From contig DUGD01000013.1 in assembly GCA_013331575.1 (NCBI GenBank), forward strand, positions 1-15,917: 15,917 nucleotides of DNA, in the 5' to 3' direction. Below the pieces are notes generated by a model. It searched no databases and was not told where the DNA came from. It saw nothing but the letters and a program-made list of their open reading frames with translations. The position numbers were made by a program, and so were the translations under genes. This document shows positions 1 through 6,362 of this stretch, in pieces; within the stretch, counting starts at the first letter, position 1; every line of letters begins with the position of its first letter. The DNA is from Candidatus Woesearchaeota archaeon (lineage in GTDB: Archaea; Nanobdellota; Nanobdellia; Woesearchaeales; UBA525).

Positions 1-2
1 TC

Positions 3-365
3 GTCGGCGGCATCGGCATCATGAACACGATGTACACTGCGGTGGTCGAGCGCACGCAGGAGATAGGCATCATGAAGGCCATCGGAGCGCGCAACGGTGA
101 TATCATGACCATGTTCCTGGTCGAATCCGGGATGCTCGGCCTTCTCGGCGGCGTCATAGGCGTCCTGCTGGGGATCGGCATCGCCAAAGCCGTCGAGATC
201 GTGGGCACGCTATGGATAGGCACGCCGTACCTCCGCGCGTGGTGGAGCTGGGAGCTCATCGCGGCAGCGCTTCTCTTCGCGTTCGTCGTCGGAGTGGTGT
301 CTGGAGCGCTTCCGGCGTGGCAAGCGAGCAAGCACAAGCCCGTTGAGAGCCTGCAGTACGAGTGA
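3..365 (+). CDS. MacB/FtsX-type ABC transporter permease, C-terminal part
   Basis: This is the 3' end of a gene that starts before the window; the frame is open from base 3. The visible ~120 residues match the C-terminal half of the FtsX/MacB permease domain. They begin with the family's GGIGIMN-type helix start, followed by the cytoplasmic ERTQEIGIMKAIGA signature that contacts the ATPase. Two further hydrophobic helices follow, roughly residues 40-60 and 80-100 of the fragment, and the end reads PAWQASKHKPVESLQYE, typical of MacB-like permeases. Such permeases work with a MacB-type ATPase in lipoprotein or peptide export and in cell-envelope tasks; no ATPase gene is visible here. The gene converges on the minus-strand regulator that ends at 565. 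The family call is firm; the substrate is unknown. Confidence 0.9.
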   Translation, partial: VGGIGIMNTMYTAVVERTQEIGIMKAIGARNGDIMTMFLVESGMLGLLGGVIGVLLGIGIAKAVEIVGTLWIGTPYLRAWWSWELIAAALLFAFVVGVVSGALPAWQASKHKPVESLQYE

Positions 366-434
366 GAGTTCTTTCGTTCAACACATCGCTGGAGGTGTAT
401 TCGTATATCGGGGCTGCCTTGGAGCATGTTCTGA

Positions 435-472
435 GGGGCGAGTGTGAATCAAAGATTCACCTCGCGAGCCCC
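435..472. repeat. Strong hairpin between convergent genes
   Basis: GGGG-CGAG-T-GTGAATC, loop AAA, GATTCAC-CTCG-(CGAG)-CCCC: 15 base pairs with one unpaired T on the left arm and a four-base bulge on the right arm. It sits in the 199-bp spacer between the ends of two convergent genes. A smaller hairpin, CGCGA/TCGCG, follows near 483-497. No T-run follows, so it is not a typical archaeal U-tract terminator. It may protect 3' ends or act as a bidirectional stop, which is inference. Confidence 0.6.
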
Positions 473-564
473 GAAACAATGCCGCGAACCGGTCGCGATG
501 CGTCCTCCGCAGCCCTCAGATGGAATAATTTATTGCGCTTAACGATAACTTTCTACGGAGAGAC

Positions 565-1497
565 TCACAGCACCATCGAGAGGTAAGGCTCGACCATCTC
601 GAAGATCGTCTGCACCTGGAGCACGAGGTAGTGCAGCACGATGGCGTCCTTGCGGCGCGCGCGCTCTATGCGCCGGTTCACGTCGTCCATCAGGCTCTTG
701 CGCAAGCGAGCGAGCGCGACGAGCGTCTTCTTGTCGAACTTGTAGAATAGATCGTAGTACATGCGCAGCATCTTGTTCGTCTGTTCGTAATACTGCAACG
801 TCTCCTTCGTGAGTTTTAGCCTCTTGTTCTCCGGCTGCAGCAGGTAGTCGAAGAGATACTTGTACTGGTCTGCGATGTGCTCGAGTTCCTCGATGATGTG
901 GTAGATGAACTGTATCTTCTTGTGGTCTCGGTAGCCTTGTTTCGAGAGGAGGCGCCGGCAGAACGTCGTGAGGCGGTTGTTGCTCTCTTCGAGGGCCTTG
1001 AGCCTATTGAGGTCTTCGAGGTCGTTGCCCTTGATGGCGACGAGCGAATCCTCGGCCATCGTGATCAGCAGCATGAAGGTCCTGCGCAGTATCGGCTCGA
1101 AGCCCTCTTCGAGCGTCCCCTCGATGTTCTTGACGAGGCAATGGTTCTTCCCTTGCTCCACGATCTCGAACGATGATATCTCATGGCGCAGCGCGTTCTG
1201 TATCGCCACCACGTTCTTCGGGTTGCCGTACGCAGCGTCGCTGAACGTCACCTTGAGCTCATCGTATCCTGCCTTGTAGAGCGCGGCGAACGTGCGCATG
1301 ATCATCGGCTCGAGATCATCGACATCGACAGATGTGGAGCTTATCGAGAAATCCTTGTGTGTCGTGACGAGGAGCGATCTGCCTTGCTCTTGCATATCGA
1401 GCTCGTCCCCTTTCGTGATGCGATAGCGTTTCGCCCAATCGGATGGGAGCGATACCATCAAGGTGGATGATCCCTGCTTGACGACCTTGCGTTTCAT
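565..1497 (-). CDS. PhoU-family regulator with N-terminal AbrB/SpoVT DNA-binding domain
   Basis: The product is 310 aa. Residues 1-46 form a swapped-hairpin AbrB/MazE/SpoVT-type domain (start MKRKVVKQGSSTLMVSLP, with a KGDELDM segment). The remaining ~260 residues are helical and charged, as in the PhoU domain. This fusion is common in archaea and is usually annotated as a phosphate uptake regulator. PhoU proteins respond to phosphate through the Pst transporter, but no pst genes are in view, so the regulated process is not shown here. I chose the ATG at 1497 because the AbrB domain begins there and a minus-strand TATA box lies 51-58 nt upstream; the longer open frame to 1872 runs through the promoter and into the next gene. 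A perfect palindrome in the divergent promoter is a plausible binding site for this protein. Confidence 0.85.
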   Translation of the reverse strand: MKRKVVKQGSSTLMVSLPSDWAKRYRITKGDELDMQEQGRSLLVTTHKDFSISSTSVDVDDLEPMIMRTFAALYKAGYDELKVTFSDAAYGNPKNVVAIQNALRHEISSFEIVEQGKNHCLVKNIEGTLEEGFEPILRRTFMLLITMAEDSLVAIKGNDLEDLNRLKALEESNNRLTTFCRRLLSKQGYRDHKKIQFIYHIIEELEHIADQYKYLFDYLLQPENKRLKLTKETLQYYEQTNKMLRMYYDLFYKFDKKTLVALARLRKSLMDDVNRRIERARRKDAIVLHYLVLQVQTIFEMVEPYLSMVL

Positions 1498-1547
1498 GGG
1501 CCTTTCCGGTTCTGTTCCTCTGTCTCCTCTTCCGCGGGCGTGCCTGA

Positions 1548-1555
1548 TATAAAAA
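1548..1555 (-). promoter_or_regulatory. TATA box for the PhoU-family gene
   Basis: The minus strand reads TTTTTATA. This would place a transcription start near 1525, giving a leader of roughly 25-30 nt before the ATG at 1497. The leader contains GGAAAGG as a weak ribosome-binding site. Confidence 0.55.
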
Positions 1556-1564
1556 CCTGTCGAA

Positions 1565-1594
1565 AGTATATACGTATATACTATTACGAGTAAT
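1565..1594. promoter_or_regulatory. Operator-like palindromes in a divergent promoter
   Basis: AGTATATACGTATATACT (1565-1582) is a perfect 18-bp palindrome. ATTAC-GA-GTAAT (1583-1594) follows directly. Both lie between the TATA box of the minus-strand regulator (1548-1555) and the likely TATA box of the plus-strand gene (1603-1611). The position suits a protein that controls both promoters. The adjacent AbrB-type regulator is the obvious candidate, by inference. Confidence 0.55.
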
Positions 1595-1602
1595 ATAAGA
1601 AC

Positions 1603-1611
1603 TAAATATAT
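1603..1611 (+). promoter_or_regulatory. Probable TATA box for the 330-aa protein gene
   Basis: TAAATATAT lies 59-67 nt before the chosen ATG (1670). A start of transcription near 1635 would leave a ~35-nt leader carrying the strong AAGGAGG ribosome-binding site at 1656-1662. Confidence 0.45.
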
Positions 1612-1669
1612 CTTCTGGCCTGCCGCTCCCAATCCTATGCCTGCGAGACGCAGGGAAGGAGGAATTGAA

Positions 1670-2662
1670 ATGGCAAACAACAAGGACATCATCAAAACGA
1701 CGACGGCGCAGAGCGTACCGGCATCGGACCTCGAAGCAGTTGTCGGGGGAAAAACCGCAGAGACAAAGACTCCGGATGCGAAACCGGCAGAGGATGAGAT
1801 AACCTTCTCGTGGAAACGCGTGGCGAAGCGCGGTCTCGAGAACATGAAGGACGACGTCGACCCGATATACAAGGGCGGGAAGATGGGCGTCTACGCGCTC
1901 CACGGCATTCCGACATGGCGCCGCGAGTATCTGGACGGCAAACTCGCGAACGAAGGCCACGGTTGGGCGAAGATCAGCGGCGCATTCGTCGTAGGAGCGT
2001 CCATGGTCGGCTACGCCACAGCGCTCACTGCCGCGACGGCCGTATTCGGACCTGCAGGCTATGCGGTGCTCGGCGTCCCGCTGGCGAGCCAAGGCGCATC
2101 GTACACACGCGAGGCGTTCCGCCGCGCACGGAAGACTGAATGGTCGAACGTCGTGATGACGCGCGTGAGCAAGGCGGTCACGAACGGCACGGGCGAGCAG
2201 TACGACTTGACCTGCGACCAGATGGTCGATATGGTGGCCCCTGCGATCATGCAGCAATATGGCGGACGATACGATACCGGTACGAATGCCGAGACCCGCG
2301 AGAAGGTCCGGGCGCAGGCGAAAGAGGGATTGATGCTCGTCGCTGGGAAGGTGCTCGACGGTCTCTTCGCCGATGACGAGATTGGCGCGAAGAACTACCG
2401 CATGTCGCGATCGCTCGTGACGGGACCGCGTGCCAAGAGCGAGATCGAGAACGGTTCGCGCCGCGGATGCTACGCTGACGACGACGCAAGCCTGCTCAGG
2501 ACGACGCGGGAAGCGCTCAGCGCAGGGCTCGAGACGTACGTCGCGAAGCAAGGAGGCACTGCCAACGTGGAGCTCTTCGGCAAGATGAGCGCCATATACG
2601 ATGTCAAGAGCGCGAAAGTCGCCGGTTATCAGGTAGATGCGAACAAGCTCTGGACGAAGTAG
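1670..2662 (+). CDS. Unrecognised 330-aa protein with a double-glycine-leader-like N-terminus and a hydrophobic segment
   Basis: I do not recognise this family. The ATG at 1670 is chosen because AAGGAGG (1656-1662) lies 7 nt upstream, one of the clearest ribosome-binding sites in the window; an upstream ATG at 1637 lacks one. Residues 19-27 read SDLEAVVGG, much like the end of a bacteriocin or Nif11-type double-glycine leader. A polar Thr/Lys/Pro/Glu stretch follows (28-45), then a mixed region. Residues ~104-140 are rich in Gly, Ala and Val and could form a membrane hairpin. The last ~190 residues look soluble and mixed-charge, with Cys near C210 and C270. The gene diverges from the PhoU-family gene and is followed after 5 nt by a 38-aa zinc-ribbon ORF. 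The coding nature is well supported; the function is unknown. Confidence 0.8.
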   Translation: MANNKDIIKTTTAQSVPASDLEAVVGGKTAETKTPDAKPAEDEITFSWKRVAKRGLENMKDDVDPIYKGGKMGVYALHGIPTWRREYLDGKLANEGHGWAKISGAFVVGASMVGYATALTAATAVFGPAGYAVLGVPLASQGASYTREAFRRARKTEWSNVVMTRVSKAVTNGTGEQYDLTCDQMVDMVAPAIMQQYGGRYDTGTNAETREKVRAQAKEGLMLVAGKVLDGLFADDEIGAKNYRMSRSLVTGPRAKSEIENGSRRGCYADDDASLLRTTREALSAGLETYVAKQGGTANVELFGKMSAIYDVKSAKVAGYQVDANKLWTK

Positions 2663-2667
2663 GTCCT

Positions 2668-2784
2668 ATGCATGCGGCGAGATTCGTGTGCGATGCATGC
2701 GGCAAGGAGCAGAATGTTGCGTGCAACCGCACCATCGTTGGCGGGAGAGCGCTCTGCAGCGATTGCGCAGGTAGCGTTCAATAG
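2668..2784 (+). CDS. Zinc-ribbon microprotein, 38 aa
   Basis: The short ORF starts 5 nt after the stop of the upstream gene and encodes 38 residues. They contain two knuckles, CDAC (residues 8-11) and CSDC (residues 30-33), separated by 18 residues, plus an extra Cys19. Paired CxxC knuckles at this spacing are typical of a single zinc-ribbon or treble-clef fold. The tight spacing suggests translation coupled to the 330-aa protein. A T-rich terminator follows directly. A longer frame over the same bases (2672-2857) shows no such pattern. The gene is probable rather than proven: the ORF is very short and I see no separate ribosome-binding site. Confidence 0.55.
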   Translation: MHAARFVCDACGKEQNVACNRTIVGGRALCSDCAGSVQ

Positions 2785-2792
2785 CGATATCC

Positions 2793-2807
2793 TTTTTTTA
2801 TTTTTTT
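2793..2807 (+). terminator. T-tract terminator after the 330-aa/microprotein operon
   Basis: Two runs of seven T separated by one A, 9 nt after the microprotein stop. U-tracts of this kind end transcription in archaea. Confidence 0.6.
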
Positions 2808-2810
2808 ACT

Positions 2811-2984
2811 TGAGTGATACCTCGTGCTTTAGCTCGAGGATGAACGCCTTGGAGTAAGTTCAGAAATCGTGCCGATTCATGCAGGCACGATTTCGTAAAA
2901 TCACGGAACGGAGTGAGTTAGATGCTCCGCGACTCTCGAGCTTTGCGAGGAGATACCCCGGCCTTTAGCCCAGGGTCATTCATT
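2811..2984 (+). repeat. Structured repeat element, copy 1
   Basis: This 174-nt unit is repeated at 14158-14323. The first 30 nt are identical between copies, as is a 33-nt block (2922-2954); the last 30 nt match at 24 positions. It holds (a) a left hairpin, CCTCG-T-GC, loop TTTA, GC-T-CGAGG; (b) a central 11-bp perfect hairpin (2863-2873 with 2884-2894); (c) a CTCG/CGAG hairpin near 2935-2949; and (d) a right hairpin with a CTTTAG apex (2956-2975). The two ends can pair (TGAGTGAT with GTCATTCA). Imperfect TTTA-loop hairpins near both ends resemble the ends of IS200/IS605-type elements, so this may be a non-autonomous mobile element. A structured RNA gene is the alternative. No transposase or TnpB gene is in the window. 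Confidence 0.85.
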
Positions 2985-3058
2985 TTTTTAACTGCTTCAC
3001 AACCCTATTACGTATCTACCTATTTTTCGATGATATTCATGCGACTGTGTTATTTCGC

Positions 3059-4015
3059 TTAACTGCCGTTCGCCGCCCGCTCTAGGCGGTCCATCACCGC
3101 AAGGCCTTTGCCGCGCTTAGGCACGGCGAGCGCGAGGATGCAATCCCCCTTTCTCTTGGTACGCAATGCTGCGAACAGATTGTGCGCCGCATCATCGACC
3201 GTCGATCCTAGATCGATGACGTCATATCCCTTGAATGCACTCTTGTGCTCCGAGAGGCACAAGATGATCGGCTGCGAGCATCGTTTCGCATAACGAACGA
3301 GCGAGGCAGCGTCATCGAAGATGTGTAGTGGCCTTTCGGGCGCGTAATGGCGGTACTTCATCCCGGGACTCGCAGGTCTCTTCGATGAAGAGGAAGCTTT
3401 CTTTATGCCGGGCAGTTCTCTGCGCAGTTCCTCGAGCGTTATCGCGCCGAGCCGAAGCACTGTCGGATTCCTGCCGCGCACATCGACAACCGTCGATTCG
3501 ACGCCGTGCAGTGTATGTCCGCCGTCAAGGATGGTGATGTCGGGGAAATCATCACGTACATGCGCCGCAGTCGTCGGGCTCGGACTGCCCGAGCGGTTCG
3601 CGCTCGGCGCGGCGATAGGGCATCCCGATTCCTTGATGAGCGCGAGCGCCATGGGGTGATCGGGGATACGCACCGCGACCGTCGGCAACCCCGCAGTTAC
3701 AATCATGGGGAGCAACGGCGAACGTTCGAAGAGGATGGTGAGCGGTCCGGGCCAGAATCTCGCCATCAACGCCCTTGCCGCAGGAGGTACTGACGCCGTG
3801 ATATCATCGAGCATGTCGATATCGGCGATATGCACGATGAGAGGATTGTCGGCGGGGCGCCCCTTGGCGGAGAATATCTTGCCCACGGCCGACGAATTGA
3901 GGGCGTTGGCGCCAAGGCCATAGATGGTCTCTGTCGGGAAAGCGACGATACCGCCATCCCGGATGATGCGTGCTGCACGCGCGATATCATCCTTAGTCGC
4001 TCCCCTTCGCGTCAT
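3059..4015 (-). CDS. sua5: Threonylcarbamoyl-AMP synthase Sua5
   Basis: Sua5 makes threonylcarbamoyl-AMP from threonine, bicarbonate and ATP. This is the first step of t6A37 formation on tRNAs reading ANN codons, completed by the Kae1/KEOPS complex. The product is 318 aa, the length of the two-domain Sua5 form rather than the shorter YrdC form. The YrdC domain (about 10-200) has GGIVAFPTETIYGLGANA near its start, the SAKGRPADNPL substrate-binding motif, the PSANRSGSPSPT segment and GVESTVVD. A linker with SPGMKYRHYAPE leads to the C-terminal Sua5 domain (about 230-318). The start codon overlaps the stop of the upstream membrane-protein gene by 4 nt, indicating a two-gene operon with coupled translation. 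The identity is clear. Confidence 0.96.
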   Translation of the reverse strand: MTRRGATKDDIARAARIIRDGGIVAFPTETIYGLGANALNSSAVGKIFSAKGRPADNPLIVHIADIDMLDDITASVPPAARALMARFWPGPLTILFERSPLLPMIVTAGLPTVAVRIPDHPMALALIKESGCPIAAPSANRSGSPSPTTAAHVRDDFPDITILDGGHTLHGVESTVVDVRGRNPTVLRLGAITLEELRRELPGIKKASSSSKRPASPGMKYRHYAPERPLHIFDDAASLVRYAKRCSQPIILCLSEHKSAFKGYDVIDLGSTVDDAAHNLFAALRTKRKGDCILALAVPKRGKGLAVMDRLERAANGS

Positions 4016-4902
4016 CGACGTCGTACCGATCTTCGGGCCGTTCCCTTCGCGCTTTGTACAACCTTAACCGGCGGCGTGACGGGAGTGCTAGTGGCGTCCT
4101 GTGCCAGCGAAGGTTCGATTTTTCGTTCCGCGGACGGCGCTTGAGTGTTGCCCTGCACATAATGCCGTACGCCGGATCTGTCGCTGAAGAATTTGAGCGT
4201 CTTGTTCAGCTTCAGCAGTTCCACGAGGCGGATGAGCCTGACTAATTTGGCGACGCGCAGGACTTGGTAGAATGGTATCGTCGCGATGATGTCGAGCCAT
4301 GATGTGCGCAAGAAACGCATGAACGAACCGGCACGGCGGTAGAGGACGATGAGATCGATGAAGAAGATGCTCGTTATGGCGATATCGAAGAAGAAGATAT
4401 AGCTATCCAGCTCTCGCATCGCGAAGAAGAGGTCGAGGAGCACGATGATGAAACTCGCGCTGACTGCGAGGAAGACGACGAAGTGCCATGCCTTCTCCGC
4501 GTCGGTATACGCTATCTGCTCGACTCTATCGACGACGTCCACCTCTTCCGCGACATCCGATTGGCTCCCGTACTCAGCTATTGCCCTCAGCGTTGTAGCA
4601 GCGAGCATCGAACCCACGAAGAGCGCTGACATCTTGAGGAATATCATGATGCTTTCGACGATCGGCGTCCCGCCGAGGAGCACCTGCGCGCACACTGCGA
4701 GCACGAGATACCCTGAGGCCGCGACGATGAAGTTGTACTGGTCGCCTTCGACGTTGAGTATCGCGGAGAAGACGCCGAGGAAGACCACTGCCGCCATGAT
4801 GCCGCCGAGCGCGAATCCGTCGAGCGGGAAGACTCCTGCGAACACCGCGAGGAGCGCGCCGGTGACAAAGAAATACGATCCAGTACGTTTGTAGATGTCC
4901 AT
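4012..4902 (-). CDS. Pore-less voltage-sensor-domain membrane protein
   Basis: The product is 296 aa from the ATG at 4902. A GTG at 4917 could add 5 residues, but GGTGA about 11 nt before the ATG and a TATA box at 4943-4952 favour 4902. Residues 8-105 hold about four hydrophobic helices that I do not recognise. Residues ~139-232 look like a voltage sensor. S1 is about 139-162. S2 is about 167-189, with Asp173 and Asp183. S3 contains SWLDIIATIPF. S4 has R216, K219, R222, R225, K231 and K234 at three-residue spacing, with Glu228 in the series. No S5, pore loop or S6 follows, only a ~60-residue polar tail rich in Pro, Ser and Arg. It may be a proton-channel-like or regulatory voltage sensor, but transport is not shown. 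It overlaps sua5 by 4 nt, so it is co-transcribed. Confidence 0.8.
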   Translation of the reverse strand: MDIYKRTGSYFFVTGALLAVFAGVFPLDGFALGGIMAAVVFLGVFSAILNVEGDQYNFIVAASGYLVLAVCAQVLLGGTPIVESIMIFLKMSALFVGSMLAATTLRAIAEYGSQSDVAEEVDVVDRVEQIAYTDAEKAWHFVVFLAVSASFIIVLLDLFFAMRELDSYIFFFDIAITSIFFIDLIVLYRRAGSFMRFLRTSWLDIIATIPFYQVLRVAKLVRLIRLVELLKLNKTLKFFSDRSGVRHYVQGNTQAPSAERKIEPSLAQDATSTPVTPPVKVVQSAKGTARRSVRRR

Positions 4903-4942
4903 GCAGTCCACACTCACCTATCGCGTCACCCCAGCAAGGGCG

Positions 4943-4952
4943 CTTTATATAG
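4943..4952. promoter_or_regulatory. TATA box usable in both directions
   Basis: CTTTATATAG. On the minus strand, TATAAAG would start transcription near 4922, giving a ~20-nt leader to the voltage-sensor gene. On the plus strand, TTTATATA would start it near 4975, just before the 12-bp closing stem of the structured region at 4988. Confidence 0.5.
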
Positions 4953-4987
4953 ATTACGAGGAGATGTAACTTTGCAGTTAAAGTTCG

Positions 4988-5163
4988 GCGGTCGCCAGCC
5001 TGAAGCGACGAGACACGCGAAAACCTATCGTCCGGGTGCTAAAGCGTCGCATCGAGTCGCGGACCGGCGACGTAGTCACTATCGTTCCTACGCCGGGATT
5101 TCTGAATCCTCGGTGCGGCGAGCGAATGCGAAGCCGCTATTGCCGACGGTCGCTGGCGACCGC
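4988..5163 (+). ncRNA. Candidate structured RNA, unknown family
   Basis: A perfect 12-bp long-range stem, GCGGTCGCCAGC (4988-4999) with GCTGGCGACCGC (5152-5163), closes a ~150-nt interior. Inside are GCGACG/CGTCGC (5004-5009 with 5045-5050), GTCGC/GCGAC, CCGG..CGTAG with CTACG.CCGG (about 5063-5096), GGATT-TCTG-AATCC (about 5097-5110) and GCGGC/GCCGC (about 5115-5136). The second and third hairpin arms partly compete. A small AACTTT/AAAGTT hairpin precedes it and a plus-strand TATA box lies ~35 nt upstream. The open frames here have no protein-like features. I looked for conserved SRP RNA, RNase P RNA and 5S rRNA segments and found none. Strand is assumed from the TATA box and the downstream gene; the structure itself is symmetric. 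Confidence 0.6.
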
Positions 5164-5169
5164 AAACAA

Positions 5170-5265
5170 ATCTTCGCGTAGCGCGCTGTGCAAGCATGAC
5201 GGTACATGCCGGAACGGAGTGAAATGGGTTTCTCGCGGCGTCCGCGAAAGGATGCTTGAGAAGAT
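5170..5265 (+). other. Second structured intergenic domain before the dus gene
   Basis: ATCTTC (5170-5175) pairs with GAAGAT (5260-5265), and CAAGCAT (5191-5197) with ATGCTTG (5252-5258), both perfect. Inside are a CGCG-TAG-CGCG hairpin (5175-5185) and TCGCGG-CGT-CCGCGA (5233-5247). The segment also holds GGAACGGAGTGA (5211-5222), a 12-mer found in two other spacers. It may be a separate RNA or the 3' domain of the structure that ends at 5163. It stops ~20 nt before the TATA-like TTTATC (5286-5291) of the dus gene, so it is less likely to be a leader of that gene. Confidence 0.5.
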
Positions 5266-5315
5266 GTCATGGTAAGAGAAGCAGATTTATCAAAGAGAAA
5301 ACATTCTCACGTGCC

Positions 5316-6284
5316 ATGACGCATAGATTCCCGAAGCTCGCGAGCCCTGCGATACTATCGCCCATGGCGGGCGTGACGGATGTTGCGTACCGGGCGCTGT
5401 GCAAACGCTACGGCGCGGGCCTCACCATCACCGAGTTCCTCTCTGCCGCGGCCATCGTGCGCGATAACGAGCGGACGCGCCGCATGCTGATCACCGATCC
5501 TATCGAGACTCCTGTCGGCGTGCAGCTCTTCGGCCAATCACAGGATGAGGTCGTACGCGCGGCGGAATTCGTGCAGGACAAATTCGACGTCATCGATATC
5601 AACTGCGGTTGTCCTGCATGGAAAGTCGTCCGTGTCGGCGCGGGCAGCGCGATGCTCGAGGAGCCGAAGAAGATTCATTCGTTCGTGGCTGCGCTTGCTG
5701 ACGCAGTTAAGGTACCGGTGACGGTCAAAATCCGCGCCGGCATCGATGACAAGTGCATCAACGCGGTAGAGGTTGCGCGTCTCGTCGAGGAGGCGGGTGC
5801 CGCGGCGGTCGCGATTCACGGCCGCACCCAATCGCAAGGGTACCGTGGCAAGGCCGACTGGAAGCTCATCGCGCGCGTCAAGGAAGCGGTCTCCATACCT
5901 GTCATCGGCAATGGCGATGTGTTCACGCCCGAGGACTTCGCCGCGCGAAAAGATGAGAGCGGTGTCGATTATATCATGGTGGCGCGCGGCGCCATCGGCA
6001 AGCCGTTCCTTTTCACGCAGATCAACGACAAGCTCAAGCGCGGGAGCTACAGGGTATTGACGAACGTGGAGCAGCTCGATCTCTTCGATGAGTATTACGC
6101 GCTCGCGCGCAAATACGACCTCTCGCTCTCCGCCGTCAAGATCCACGCGCAGTCATTCACGACAGGTCAGACTGGCGCGGGCAAGTTCCGAGCGAAGCTC
6201 GTCGGCATAAAGTCGTTCACGGAGCTCGAGACAGCGATGGGCGAGTACCGTGCTGTCGTCGAAAAGGGCGAACTGGTGCGGTGA
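5316..6284 (+). CDS. dus: tRNA-dihydrouridine synthase (Dus family)
   Basis: Dus enzymes reduce specific uridines of tRNA to dihydrouridine, using FMN and NADPH. The product is 322 aa from the ATG at 5316, a usual family length. The N-terminal TIM barrel begins with [26 protein letters not shown] carries the catalytic Cys99, followed by a VGAGSAML segment. [23 protein letters not shown] and [12 protein letters not shown] are the FMN- and substrate-binding motifs, and [13 protein letters not shown] matches the conserved end of the barrel. The last ~80 residues form the helical tRNA-binding domain. The reading frame is open further upstream to 5256, but that part lies in the structured spacer. 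TTTATC at 5286-5291 would give a nearly leaderless transcript. The exact uridine modified cannot be told from sequence. Confidence 0.95.
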   Translation: MTHRFPKLASPAILSPMAGVTDVAYRALCKRYGAGLTITEFLSAAAIVRDNERTRRMLITDPIETPVGVQLFGQSQDEVVRAAEFVQDKFDVIDINCGCPAWKVVRVGAGSAMLEEPKKIHSFVAALADAVKVPVTVKIRAGIDDKCINAVEVARLVEEAGAAAVAIHGRTQSQGYRGKADWKLIARVKEAVSIPVIGNGDVFTPEDFAARKDESGVDYIMVARGAIGKPFLFTQINDKLKRGSYRVLTNVEQLDLFDEYYALARKYDLSLSAVKIHAQSFTTGQTGAGKFRAKLVGIKSFTELETAMGEYRAVVEKGELVR

Positions 6285-6332
6285 ATTGATATCTGTCGAT
6301 ACGCCGCGCATACCTTGAGTGACGACGCATCA

Positions 6333-6341
6333 TTTTTATAT
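6333..6341 (+). promoter_or_regulatory. TATA box for the signal peptidase gene
   Basis: TTTTTATAT lies 22-30 nt before the ATG at 6363, so the message would be leaderless or nearly so. It lies inside a longer open frame from 6315, which argues against the upstream TTG start. Confidence 0.6.
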
Positions 6342-6362
6342 GCGACGTCCTGCGATGTTTCT

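Noticed and set aside
362..586. Small plus-strand open frame after the permease gene
   Set aside because: It starts at a GTG inside the permease stop, crosses the large hairpin, runs into the antisense of the PhoU-family gene and shows no protein-like pattern.
1316..2551. 411-aa minus-strand open frame
   Set aside because: It is antisense to the 330-aa gene and overlaps the PhoU-family gene. It crosses both promoters and has the Arg/His-rich composition of a shadow frame in GC-rich DNA.
2672..2857. 61-aa plus-strand open frame
   Set aside because: It overlaps the zinc-ribbon microprotein in another frame, passes through the T-tract terminator into repeat copy 1, and has no recognisable features.
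4988..5163. SRP RNA, RNase P RNA or 5S rRNA
   Set aside because: I searched by eye for the conserved SRP helix-8 segment, the RNase P GAGGAAAG-type and ACAGAA-type core segments and 5S landmarks, and found none. A divergent member cannot be ruled out without covariance models.
4972..5275. Short open frames in the spacer before the dus gene
   Set aside because: They fall in the structured region, are rich in Arg and Ser as expected of GC-rich non-coding DNA, and have no ribosome-binding site. The long perfect stems explain the sequence better.
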